NCBI GenBank assembly: GCA_030680155.1
Contig: JAUXWL010000145.1
Location: 1-44,239, forward strand
Reading direction: 5' to 3'
Origin: Anaerolineales bacterium
GTDB taxonomy: Bacteria > Chloroflexota > Anaerolineae > Anaerolineales > Villigracilaceae
Length of the DNA: 44,239 bases
Every line of letters begins with the position of its first letter. Position 1 is the stretch's first letter. Under the pieces are notes generated by a model. That model made no database searches. It had not been told where the DNA came from and saw only the letters and a program-made list of their open reading frames with translations. Shown here in pieces: positions 7,990 to 16,827 of this stretch. The position numbers were made by a program, and so were the translations under genes.

Positions 7990-10900
7990 TTATCTCTTTG
8001 AGCGGATTCGTTCCAGCGCCCGTTGAATGGATTCGAGCAGGTCCTTTTCGTCGAAGGAACCTTTTGTCAAAAGACGTTGACCAAATTCCTTTAGCTGATC
8101 CCGTTGTTCCTGCGAAACCTCCATGCCGCTGATAACGATGGTGGGAATGTCGCGCAACTTGCTGTCGGCTTGCAGTCTTTGCAGGATCTGGAACCCGTCC
8201 ATATCTGGCATGAACAGGTCCAGGATGATGGCGTGAGGCGGGTTGCCGGACGAGATAATATTCCATCCGTTGCGTCCGCCTTCAGCCAGGATGGCTTTGT
8301 AGCGGCCTTCATCGCTGAGCATTTTTCCGAGCAGGCGCAGGTCATTAAGGTTATCGTCAATGACAAGCACTTCGCGGATCGAGCCGTCCACATTTAGGCG
8401 ATCCAACGCAGAGACGAGGTCTTCCTCCAGAATGGGCTTCACCAGATAGTCTGATGCGCCCAGGTTGAAGCCTTTTTCCAAATCCTCGATGATACTGCAA
8501 ACGATGACGGGTGTGCTGCGGGTCTCCGGGTCGCTTTTCAAGGCTTCGAGCACCGTCCATCCATCGATGCCGGGCATCATAATGTCCAATGTCACTGCAA
8601 ATGGTTTCAATTGACGGACTGTCTCCACTGCCTTGGCTGGGTCAGTCAGCGGTACGACCCGATAGCCCTGTGAATTCAGGTAGCGTTCGTATAAACTGAT
8701 CACCTGTGAGTCATCATCGATGGCAAGGATTAAATTATTGCTTCCGTCAGCGGGGTCGAGCTTGATTTCCTGGCGGAATAGCGGCAGGGTGAAGTGGAAG
8801 GTGCTGCCCTTGCCCGTTTCACTTTCCACCCAGATCTGACCGCCATGCATGTTGATCAATTGCTGGCAGATGGACAAACCAAGCCCGGTGCCGCCTGTTT
8901 TGCGGGTCGGTGAGTCGTCCACCTGGGAGAAGGGTTGGAATAGTTTTTTCTGGTCCTGTTCGGAAATACCAGGACCTGTGTCGGTTACGCTGACCCTGAT
9001 CTCCCGGCGGCTTGTCAGGCCTGTTTGCAGGGCAACCCGCACGTTGATGTCGCCCTCGTCTGTGAACTTTGCCGCATTTGACAGCAAATTGATCATCACC
9101 TGTCGGACACGGATTGTATCCGCCCTCACGGTAGGCAGGTTCGGCTCGATGATGCTCTTCATCTGAATCGACTTATCCTTGATCAAGCCGGTCATGGTCG
9201 AAAGCACGCTGCCGACCACATCCGAAATATTTACCTCGTCGAACGCCAACTCCATCTTGCCCGCTTCGATCTTGGCAAGGTCGAGGATATCATTAATGAG
9301 ACCTAGGAGATGTTGACCCGAATTGTAGATGGCGGTCAGGTCCTGCTGCTGTAATTCACTCACGGGACCATCGATCCCTTTGAGGATCACGCGCGAGAAA
9401 CCGATGATGGAGTTCAACGGCGTGCGCAGCTCATGACTCATATTGGCAAGGAACTGGCTTTTCAGGCGGTCGATCTCGCGCATTTCACGCACTGCCTGCT
9501 GCGAGAGTTCGAACGAGCGTGCATTGTCAATGGCTACGGCAACCAGGTCCGCGAGGGTTTGCAGGATGGAAATTTCATCTTCCTGAAATGCGTTTGGCGT
9601 CTTGGCCTGAATGTCGATCGCGCCGATGACGCGCGAGCCGATCCTCAATGGAATGGCGGCTTCCGCGAGCGTTTCTGGAAGCAGCGGGTTGAATTTATGG
9701 ATACCGCCTGCCGTCGTGTCATTGACCACCACTGCCTGACCCGTGGAAGTGACCCTGCCCACAACGGACTTGTCGTCTACGTGAAGCGAGTGCCCGCGTC
9801 TCTTCATTTCCGCGCCCGCTTCGCCTGTCGCTTCGCGCAGCACAGCGTTGAACCCCGTCTCTTCCACAATAAAAATGCCCGCGTGATAGAAATTAAACCG
9901 CTCGTTGATCAGGTTCACGGTACGGGTAAAGATCGTATTGAGGTCGAGTGTGGATGTAACCAGTTTTCCGATTTCTGCAGAAACCGCCAGATACTCATTG
10001 CGCCGCTGAATGGCTTCTTCGGCAACTTTGCGCTCCGTAATATCTTTTGCCACCCAGAAGACCTTGTCGTCTTCAAGTTTGGTCAGGGTTGCTAAAAACC
10101 AGAATACGCGGTTTTCGATGGTGAGTTCGTATTCAAACTGAACTTTCCCGTCGCCAGACATGGACTCCTGCACCTTGCTCAGAAATCGATCCGCCATGTC
10201 CTTGGGGAATACTTCGTGGAATGTTTTTCCGAGCAACTCATCGGGAGGGCGCAGAAGCAGGGAAGGGTTGGTCGGCGCGATTTGCAAATATCGCCCTTCG
10301 GCGTTGTAGACCAGCACCACATCTTCCATTGCGGAGAACAGGGTACGCAATTCGTTCTCGGAGCGTTCAGTTCTTTCAAAGAGACGGCTTTTCTGAATGG
10401 CTGTCCCGGTCTGAACCATGATGGTATCGATAATGCGTAGCTCGTCCTGTGTGACGACGCGGTCAGGCTCGCTGAAGTCAACGCCGATTGTGCCGAGCGC
10501 TTCGTCTTCAGCGATCAAGGGAATGATCAGTAAATTCATGGTTCCGCGAAGCAGCAGGGCATCACGGATCGAGGCGGTCAGCGGGTTATTGGATACATCT
10601 TGAATATAAAGCGGCTTGCGAGTTTGCAGAACCTGCTGGGTGGAGATGCTTTCTGCGATAACAATCTGGTTGCCGATGTGACTTATATTTTCATGGGTGC
10701 GCGAAGCATCAGCAGCGAGTACCAACGCTGTTTTATCTTCGTTCATCAAGGCAACGCCCACGCGGCTGGCGGATAAAAGCTTTAAAAGATTGTCTGCAAT
10801 GATTTGCAGGGTGCCGGTTAATTCCAACGAACCGGCCACCGAGGTAACCACCTCGTTGACCGCAGTTAGTTCCTGCGCGCGTTTTTGCGTTTCCTGGAAC

Positions 10901-11298
10901 AGGCGCGCATTTTCAAGCGCCAGCGATAACTGGTCGGTGACTTGTTTGATCAGCAGCTGCTCATCCGGCGACCAATTCCGCTTCTGGTTGTCGTCCACGA
11001 GGCGCAGGGTTGCCCAATCCGTATCGCCGACCTGGAGGTTGGTCGAATACACAGACCCATCGCCTCCACCTTGCGGTGGTGGAATAAATTCAGGCATAAC
11101 CAGCGCCGCTGTGTGACGCTTCGCGGATGCCTTTATCGGCGTGGACACTGCCTCAGGTCCGGGAGCAGGCTGCGGGTCCGCTTGAGGCGCTTCTTTCCGG
11201 ATCTTGGGCCTGCTCTTTGCTTCGGAGGCAGGCGCTTCGGGATGGATATCCTCGAAGAGTTTGTCAAGCCGCTTGTTTGTTTTCGGTTTCCTTGGCAT
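7990..11298 (-). CDS. Hybrid sensor histidine kinase with PAS, GAF domains and two receivers
   Basis: A soluble 1102-residue hybrid kinase and the only kinase in the long operon. A K/P-rich, probably disordered tail (1-70) leads to a C-terminal GAF half (about 75-140, WATLRLVD...SPDEQ). Then come a GAF (about 150-305), a PAS (about 315-430), and a GAF (about 435-590) of the same subfamily as the membrane sensors. HisKA has H622 in NMSHELRTPL. HATPase_c has NLLSNAAKF, DTGPGI and GTGLGLSI. Receiver 1 has D905 and receiver 2 has D1027; the second ends in TKGSF rather than KP. Its ATG at 11298 lies inside the ParA gene (35-bp overlap). It is the natural phosphate donor for the operon's two receiver proteins and for the receiver on the threonine-synthase fusion; this pairing is inferred from context. 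Confidence 0.94.
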   Translation of the reverse strand: MPRKPKTNKRLDKLFEDIHPEAPASEAKSRPKIRKEAPQADPQPAPGPEAVSTPIKASAKRHTAALVMPEFIPPPQGGGDGSVYSTNLQVGDTDWATLRLVDDNQKRNWSPDEQLLIKQVTDQLSLALENARLFQETQKRAQELTAVNEVVTSVAGSLELTGTLQIIADNLLKLLSASRVGVALMNEDKTALVLAADASRTHENISHIGNQIVIAESISTQQVLQTRKPLYIQDVSNNPLTASIRDALLLRGTMNLLIIPLIAEDEALGTIGVDFSEPDRVVTQDELRIIDTIMVQTGTAIQKSRLFERTERSENELRTLFSAMEDVVLVYNAEGRYLQIAPTNPSLLLRPPDELLGKTFHEVFPKDMADRFLSKVQESMSGDGKVQFEYELTIENRVFWFLATLTKLEDDKVFWVAKDITERKVAEEAIQRRNEYLAVSAEIGKLVTSTLDLNTIFTRTVNLINERFNFYHAGIFIVEETGFNAVLREATGEAGAEMKRRGHSLHVDDKSVVGRVTSTGQAVVVNDTTAGGIHKFNPLLPETLAEAAIPLRIGSRVIGAIDIQAKTPNAFQEDEISILQTLADLVAVAIDNARSFELSQQAVREMREIDRLKSQFLANMSHELRTPLNSIIGFSRVILKGIDGPVSELQQQDLTAIYNSGQHLLGLINDILDLAKIEAGKMELAFDEVNISDVVGSVLSTMTGLIKDKSIQMKSIIEPNLPTVRADTIRVRQVMINLLSNAAKFTDEGDINVRVALQTGLTSRREIRVSVTDTGPGISEQDQKKLFQPFSQVDDSPTRKTGGTGLGLSICQQLINMHGGQIWVESETGKGSTFHFTLPLFRQEIKLDPADGSNNLILAIDDDSQVISLYERYLNSQGYRVVPLTDPAKAVETVRQLKPFAVTLDIMMPGIDGWTVLEALKSDPETRSTPVIVCSIIEDLEKGFNLGASDYLVKPILEEDLVSALDRLNVDGSIREVLVIDDNLNDLRLLGKMLSDEGRYKAILAEGGRNGWNIISSGNPPHAIILDLFMPDMDGFQILQRLQADSKLRDIPTIVISGMEVSQEQRDQLKEFGQRLLTKGSFDEKDLLESIQRALERIRSKR

Positions 11299-12052
11299 AT
11301 TCCATTAACTCCTGGGCAAGCACGCGGTATTGGATCGAGCCGCGCGCGCCGGATTTGTAATGTGTGATCGGCAGGCCGGCGATGGGGCTCTCGCGCAGTT
11401 TTGTGTCCATTTCGATGACGGTATTAAAGACGCCTTCGCCAAACGTGGCGCGCAGCTGGTTGTGGATGTCGCGGTGAGTGCGGTTCCGGCGGTCGAGCAT
11501 GGTGACGAGGATGCGGTAGGCGAGGTTGGGGTTATCCTGTTCGCGCGCGCGGCGGATCAGGCTCATCATGTTGCGCAGCGCGTACGCTGAGAAATACTCC
11601 GCCTGGGTGGGGATGAGCAGGAGGTCAGCGGCGGCGAGTGCGTTCTTTGTGATAGCGCCCAGTGAGGGGGGGCAATCGAGGATGATGTATTCATAGGCGA
11701 GATTGGGCGCGCCACGGATGGCGCGTTGTAGAATGGTGGTGTAATTTGTGCGCACAGGTAAAAATTGTTCAGAGGTTTCGATGCGCGAACTGGAGGCGAC
11801 AAGGTGGAGATTATTTACTTCGGTTTTTCGACACGCATCCGCAATCGGTTCGTTGTCGAGCAGAATATTGCTGGTGGTCTTTTCGCATTCGCCGGGCTCA
11901 AAGCCAAGCGCCAGTGTCAGGTTCGCTTGCGCGTCCAGGTCGATGACCAGTACCCGGTTGCCCAGTTCGGCAAGGGCGGCTCCAAGTGAAAGTGTGGTTG
12001 TGGTTTTTGCCACTCCGCCTTTTTCGTTCGATACGGCTATGGTTCTTAACAT
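11264..12052 (-). CDS. ParA/MinD-family ATPase (orphan)
   Basis: A 262-residue P-loop ATPase of the ParA type. It has a deviant Walker A, KGGVAKTT, with signature lysine K11 and P-loop lysine K16, and Walker B in IILDCPPSLG. The family drives positioning of plasmids, chromosome origins, carboxysomes and chemosensory clusters on the nucleoid or membrane. The ATG at 12052 has AGGAG 6 nt upstream; an in-frame ATG at 12058 abuts the AGGAG and is less likely. No ParB gene or parS-like site is seen, and it lacks an N-terminal DNA-binding domain. It lies between the last membrane sensor and the hybrid kinase, overlapping the latter by 35 bp. Spatial organisation of the sensor array is therefore more likely than chromosome segregation, by inference. 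Confidence 0.93.
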   Translation of the reverse strand: MLRTIAVSNEKGGVAKTTTTLSLGAALAELGNRVLVIDLDAQANLTLALGFEPGECEKTTSNILLDNEPIADACRKTEVNNLHLVASSSRIETSEQFLPVRTNYTTILQRAIRGAPNLAYEYIILDCPPSLGAITKNALAAADLLLIPTQAEYFSAYALRNMMSLIRRAREQDNPNLAYRILVTMLDRRNRTHRDIHNQLRATFGEGVFNTVIEMDTKLRESPIAGLPITHYKSGARGSIQYRVLAQELMEYAKETENKQAA

Positions 12053-12067
12053 GAGCATCTCCTGTGC

Positions 12068-14557
12068 CTACCCATCTGGCGGCGCGATTCTTTGCGGAAT
12101 GATATCGATGCGGGAAATATTCAGCGCCTGTTGCAGTTCTTCGATGGCAGTCTTGATCATTTCCTGCGGGTCGTTTGTGCCGCGGATCTTTGTCGTGATA
12201 TCCGAAACAAGACGTTCGCGTTCCGCGCGGCGGGTGGTTTGGTCGAACAATCTGGCGTTTTCAGCGAAGATCGCCACACGGTCTGCCACAGCCTGAATGA
12301 GCTCCATTTGGTCTGATTTGATGCGTTCCTGCCTTGGGACGAGAACGGAAAGATTTCCGACTGCCTGCCCGCGGATATTGATCGGCACGCTCACACTTTT
12401 GCGCTCGATATTATCGGCTGTTTCTGTTGCTTCGGTTTGTGTCAGCGGGATGGTGCCGCCGGTGGTATATCGGAACCCGGCGATGGTTTGGTCTTGTGAT
12501 ATCTGCTTCCTGGTTTCGCTGAAGTACTGGCGGGAGATGACTTCCGCTTCTGCCAGTGAGCGCTGCATTTGGTCATACAAGCGCGCGTTTTGAATGGCAA
12601 GGCTGACCTGGTCTGCCAGTGTGCTGAGCGCTTCCACATCCTCTTCTGAGAAGGCGTTGATCTCCACGCTTTGGACATCCAGCGCGCCAATGATGATTCC
12701 GCCGATGGTGAGAGGGAGGGCCATTTCAGAGTGGGTTTCCGGGAGGTCGGGATTGTTGAAGTAAGTGACATCCGCACCGACATCCAGCGCAATGCGCGGT
12801 TTTCCCGCGCTCGTGGCATGACCCACGATGCCCTGTACGCCGATCTTGAGTTGATGCCCGCGATGCAGCATTCGTTGACCGCCTTCGCTGTTTGCCGCAC
12901 TCAGTACGGAGTACTGGTTGCTGGCGTCGTTGAGGAAGATGCCAACGTGATAAAAACCGAACTGCTGGCTGATGACTTCCGAAATTTGGGGCAGCAGGTC
13001 TTGCAGGTTTTGGGTGGTGTTGATCGCATGGGAAACTTTTGCGATTGCTTCATATTGTTTTCCGCGACGCTCGCCTTTGATTAACTCTTCCTGTAATGCG
13101 GCTGTTCTTTCCGCCACACGTTGTTCAAGGGTTTGGATCAAATCCCGCAGTGTGGCGGTCATGGTATTAAGTGTGGTTGCCAGGGCGCCGAGTTCATCCC
13201 CTGATGAAACTTCGGCTTTTGCATTGAAATTACCAGACGTGATCTCATTTGCAACCCGAATCAGCGAGACGAGAGGGTTTGTCAGCCGATTGCTGATTAA
13301 TAGGGAGGCATACGTTGCAATGAAAAAAATAACCACGATGAGCGCCAGACTAACACCAATGGTGTTTCTTGTTTCCCTTGCTATTTGTTCGTTCACAACG
13401 GCGGACTCTGTCAGCAGTTCATTCAGGGGGACGATAATTGCCAGTTTGTATCCCACTTCCGGGATTTGGTGATAGGCAACATATCTCTCGCTGCCGCCAA
13501 TGGTGATGGTTGTGATTCCACTTTCCGTTGAGGTGATGATGCTTAACGCTTCGAAAATCCCGGGTGCGGTCCCTGTTAGCGATGTCTGGTTGAGGATTTC
13601 GCCGAATGGGATGCTTTCCGGCGATACTCCAAAGTCGTTGTACCCGGATTCCGGCAGGGCAATGAGGCGGTTTTCATTGTCCACGAGGATGGCGTATCCT
13701 GTATTTCCGACCTGAATGCCGGAAACAAGGCTGGTGATCTGATTAAGCTGGATATCCATTGCGGCCACACCCTGGAAGATGTTGCGCGAGTCAAAGACAG
13801 GCTGGCTGGTGGTAATGACCAGCCCATTAAGCGCCGCATCCTGATAAGGCGTGGACCAGACTACGTTTCCTTCCGGGTTGTTCGCAGGCGCCGCGCTTAC
13901 ATACCACGGACGCCCTGTAACATCGAAATCCGGTGGCACGAGAGCCGAAAGGTCAATGTTCGGAAAGTACACTGTCTCTCGTGAGACGCCGCCAAAATAA
14001 ACGGCGAGGATGTCGGGGTTGTCTGCGAGAATGGATGGAATGAAGAGCTCGGAATATTTCAGGGTGTTTAATTTGACTGCAAGCGCACTCGTCACTTCCA
14101 TGTTGGCAGGCAGGAAGATGGATGCGGCTTCGGTGTTGGGATTATCCCAGTTGCCGGTTGGCAGGCGTGAAAGCGATTCGTTTGCATCCCAATATAGTCC
14201 GCTGCCAAGGATGGCGCGGCGAAGGAACATGTCGCTGATGGTGGAACGGACAACGGAGGTGTTGCTGCTCATGGACGCAAAAAAGTTATTAAGCAGGGCA
14301 GCCTGTTCCTTGCTGGTGGAGAGAAGATTTTCCTCCGCCTTGCTGCTTATGCTTTGTTCCAGTTGGGTTGTGAGCATTTCGTTCGCCGAGCGGGTGCGGA
14401 TGTATACATATAAGCCCATGATTAGAATGGCGAGGAATGTAATTGCCATGTTCCCAGCGGTCAATTTACCGCGCAGGTTGAGCCGCCTGAGGAGGGTTTT
14501 ATCGAGGATATCGATCAGGTTGGATAAGCGGGGTCTGTTCATGGCTGGTCTTCTCAT
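12068..14557 (-). CDS. Membrane Cache-HAMP-GAF sensor without output domain
   Basis: An 829-residue membrane receptor. TM1 is at about 35-52, an extracytoplasmic double-Cache domain at about 55-395, TM2 at about 398-420, and HAMP at about 420-475. A coiled coil, one GAF (SEGG, RIALDVG, NPDLPETHSEMALPL) and a GAF-like domain follow, with a short helix-strand tail ending at APPDG. No kinase, cyclase or methyl-accepting region is present. The Cache domain has GRPWY, then PYQD and a later MDIQ, partly matching the known amino-acid-binding pattern of dCache receptors (R, W, Y, later Y and D). The ATG overlaps the upstream sensor's stop by 4 bp (ATGA). Signal is probably relayed to the hybrid kinase; this is inferred. 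Confidence 0.92.
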   Translation of the reverse strand: MRRPAMNRPRLSNLIDILDKTLLRRLNLRGKLTAGNMAITFLAILIMGLYVYIRTRSANEMLTTQLEQSISSKAEENLLSTSKEQAALLNNFFASMSSNTSVVRSTISDMFLRRAILGSGLYWDANESLSRLPTGNWDNPNTEAASIFLPANMEVTSALAVKLNTLKYSELFIPSILADNPDILAVYFGGVSRETVYFPNIDLSALVPPDFDVTGRPWYVSAAPANNPEGNVVWSTPYQDAALNGLVITTSQPVFDSRNIFQGVAAMDIQLNQITSLVSGIQVGNTGYAILVDNENRLIALPESGYNDFGVSPESIPFGEILNQTSLTGTAPGIFEALSIITSTESGITTITIGGSERYVAYHQIPEVGYKLAIIVPLNELLTESAVVNEQIARETRNTIGVSLALIVVIFFIATYASLLISNRLTNPLVSLIRVANEITSGNFNAKAEVSSGDELGALATTLNTMTATLRDLIQTLEQRVAERTAALQEELIKGERRGKQYEAIAKVSHAINTTQNLQDLLPQISEVISQQFGFYHVGIFLNDASNQYSVLSAANSEGGQRMLHRGHQLKIGVQGIVGHATSAGKPRIALDVGADVTYFNNPDLPETHSEMALPLTIGGIIIGALDVQSVEINAFSEEDVEALSTLADQVSLAIQNARLYDQMQRSLAEAEVISRQYFSETRKQISQDQTIAGFRYTTGGTIPLTQTEATETADNIERKSVSVPINIRGQAVGNLSVLVPRQERIKSDQMELIQAVADRVAIFAENARLFDQTTRRAERERLVSDITTKIRGTNDPQEMIKTAIEELQQALNISRIDIIPQRIAPPDG

Positions 14558-16779
14558 TCTTCGCCTTCGTTTGCGTTGTCTTGTTGGAATTTAATGATCA
14601 CTTCCGAACCTGGGATGGATCTGCCCAATTCCTCCACGGCGGTTTGTAGAACGTTTTGCAGGTTGATGGAAGCGCCGATCTTACCGGTAATCTCGCTGAT
14701 GGTCTGTTCCTTGATCGCCTGCCGTTGTGAATCCTGGATCAGGCGGGCATTTTCAAGCGCAATTGAAAGGCGTTCGGAAACAGCTTCGCTCAAGTTGATT
14801 TCATTGGCTGTCCACTGGCGGTCTTTGTTTGGCGCTTTGATGCGCATGACGCCGATGATCTGTCCGCGCAGCTTGATGGGTACCACGATGGCAGGCTCTC
14901 CGTTTTTCCCATCGGCATGGAAAACCAGCAGGTTGCCGCGATTCATGGTTTGCTGGATATCGTCTGTGACCACCAGTGCGGACAGTGATTTACCGCCGCT
15001 TAGGTTTTGCTGATAGCCGACCAGCGCCTCATCATGGCTGAAGGACAGCCAGCTTTCCTGAAGTCTTTCTCCATAAAGGGTCTTCAATTCGTTGAGCGAT
15101 TGTTCCGCCCTTGCCAACAGGCGGACGTTTTCAATGGCAATGGCAATTTGGTCTGCCAAAATACTAAGGATATTTGCGTCTTCGTCAGTGAAGGCTCCGG
15201 GGTTTTCGCTTTGTACATCGATCGCGCCAGTGACGCTGTCACGGATTTTGAGCGGGAGCGCCATTTCGGAGCGGGTGTTTGGGAGGTCGGGATTGTCAAA
15301 GTAAACAGCATCCTGCCCAACGTCCAGGGCGATGCGTGAATTACCGGTTTGGGTGACGTATCCCACGATCCCGCTCGCGCCGACCTCCAGCTTGTGTCCG
15401 CGCTTCAGCATGTTCCTTCCGCCTTCGCTGTTTGCGGCTTGAAGCACGGCATATTGCCTGGTTTCATCCACGAGAAAAATCCCGGTGTGATAAAAGCCGA
15501 ATCGTTCACTGACCAGGCGCGTAATCAATGGGAGCAGCGAGTCCATGCGTTGCTCGCTGTTGACGATCTTGGATATCTCGCCGACAGCGAGAAGCTGGGT
15601 TGCGCGCCGTTCGCTGAGCAGGCGGGAGGTTTCGAGGTCGGCGGTGCGTTCTGCGACGCGCGTTTCGAGATCGCCGAGTGTATCGCGTAATTGACCGGTC
15701 ATAAGGTTGAAAGACTCTGCAAGGATGCCTATTTCATCCTGCGTTTTGACGGGGGCGCTTACATCGAAATTGCCGGAGGTGATCTGGAGCGCCGTATCCC
15801 GGATGGCGAGGATGGGTTGCGCGATCTGGCGGGCGACCAGGTACGTTCCCAGCGTCAGGAGGATGGCGGTGATCAGACCAATGGCTAATATGGCTAAACC
15901 CAGTTGACGGGCGGGTGTAAAGGCTACCTCCTGGCTGACTTCGGTGATGATCGCCATATCCCATTTTTCGAGCCATTTATAGACGCCGATCACCGGGGTG
16001 CCATCGTAATTTGCGTACAGCCCGCTGCCATCCATGCCCTGGATGGCGGCGTCGATGCCCTCGGTATGGACACCGCGCGGAAATTCGTGTTCGCCAAAGC
16101 GCGCGGCGGAGACGAATTTGCTAAAGCTATCCACGAGATAGGTTTCGCCCGTTTCCCCAAGCCCTGCGCGCTGGAGGATGATGTTGTCGAGTCGTTCCAG
16201 GTCGAGGTGCCCGGCGAGCACGCCGACGAGCTCCCCGCGCGTATCGAAGATCGGGGTGGAGATGGTCATCGTCGGCTTGCCGGTTTGGGGCGAAGTGTAT
16301 ACGTTTTGGACGTAGAGTCCGAGGCGTCCCTGTGTGTAGTAACTGTCTGAAACGCGGTATTGTCCTTCGTTTGCCTGGAGGGTGGATACCAGCACCTTGC
16401 CGCCGACCGGGGAAAGCAAAAATAGTTCCTGGAAGGAGGTAAGGTTTTTGGATTGGGCAACCAGGGTTACCGACAGGCGGTTATACGCCGCCTCGTAGAA
16501 ACTGGTATCCTCCTCGTAGATGGAAAGCGTTAATAGATTTCCGCTTAATTCGCTCCGTTGGGAGAGGAATACGATTTCATTCTGTTTGTCGAGGATCCAG
16601 CGGTTGAGTTCGTCCGCTTTCAGGGTTGAAACGGAGTCCAATTGCTGGTAGATCGAACGGGTAAGTGTGTTGCGCACGTTTGCAAACGAAACCGCCACGA
16701 TCAGGGCGATGATGATCGCGGAAAGAGACAGGAAGTAGATGATGAGTCGGGCTGTCAGACTCGTTCGTAGGACGCGCAT
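14554..16779 (-). CDS. Membrane Cache-HAMP-GAF sensor without output domain
   Basis: A 741-residue receptor with TM1 at about 12-32, a Cache domain at about 35-290 (containing STPIFDTRGELVGV), TM2 at about 293-315, and HAMP at about 315-370. A coiled coil, GAF (AANSEGG, RIALDVG, NPDLPNTRSEMALPL), GAF-like domain (motif ESW...VGY, then VPIKLRG) and the family's C-terminal helix-strand tail follow. No output domain is present. The ATG at 16779 has GGAG 5 nt upstream. It is the first sensor after the binding lipoprotein gene (48 bp apart), so that lipoprotein may deliver ligand to this receptor or the next. The DNA at 15269-15336 is nearly identical to stretches in three paralogues. Confidence 0.92.
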   Translation of the reverse strand: MRVLRTSLTARLIIYFLSLSAIIIALIVAVSFANVRNTLTRSIYQQLDSVSTLKADELNRWILDKQNEIVFLSQRSELSGNLLTLSIYEEDTSFYEAAYNRLSVTLVAQSKNLTSFQELFLLSPVGGKVLVSTLQANEGQYRVSDSYYTQGRLGLYVQNVYTSPQTGKPTMTISTPIFDTRGELVGVLAGHLDLERLDNIILQRAGLGETGETYLVDSFSKFVSAARFGEHEFPRGVHTEGIDAAIQGMDGSGLYANYDGTPVIGVYKWLEKWDMAIITEVSQEVAFTPARQLGLAILAIGLITAILLTLGTYLVARQIAQPILAIRDTALQITSGNFDVSAPVKTQDEIGILAESFNLMTGQLRDTLGDLETRVAERTADLETSRLLSERRATQLLAVGEISKIVNSEQRMDSLLPLITRLVSERFGFYHTGIFLVDETRQYAVLQAANSEGGRNMLKRGHKLEVGASGIVGYVTQTGNSRIALDVGQDAVYFDNPDLPNTRSEMALPLKIRDSVTGAIDVQSENPGAFTDEDANILSILADQIAIAIENVRLLARAEQSLNELKTLYGERLQESWLSFSHDEALVGYQQNLSGGKSLSALVVTDDIQQTMNRGNLLVFHADGKNGEPAIVVPIKLRGQIIGVMRIKAPNKDRQWTANEINLSEAVSERLSIALENARLIQDSQRQAIKEQTISEITGKIGASINLQNVLQTAVEELGRSIPGSEVIIKFQQDNANEGEE

Positions 16780-16827
16780 GGGATCTCCAGGTGATGGTTT
16801 GTCATAAGAATAAGCGGCAATCCTTGA

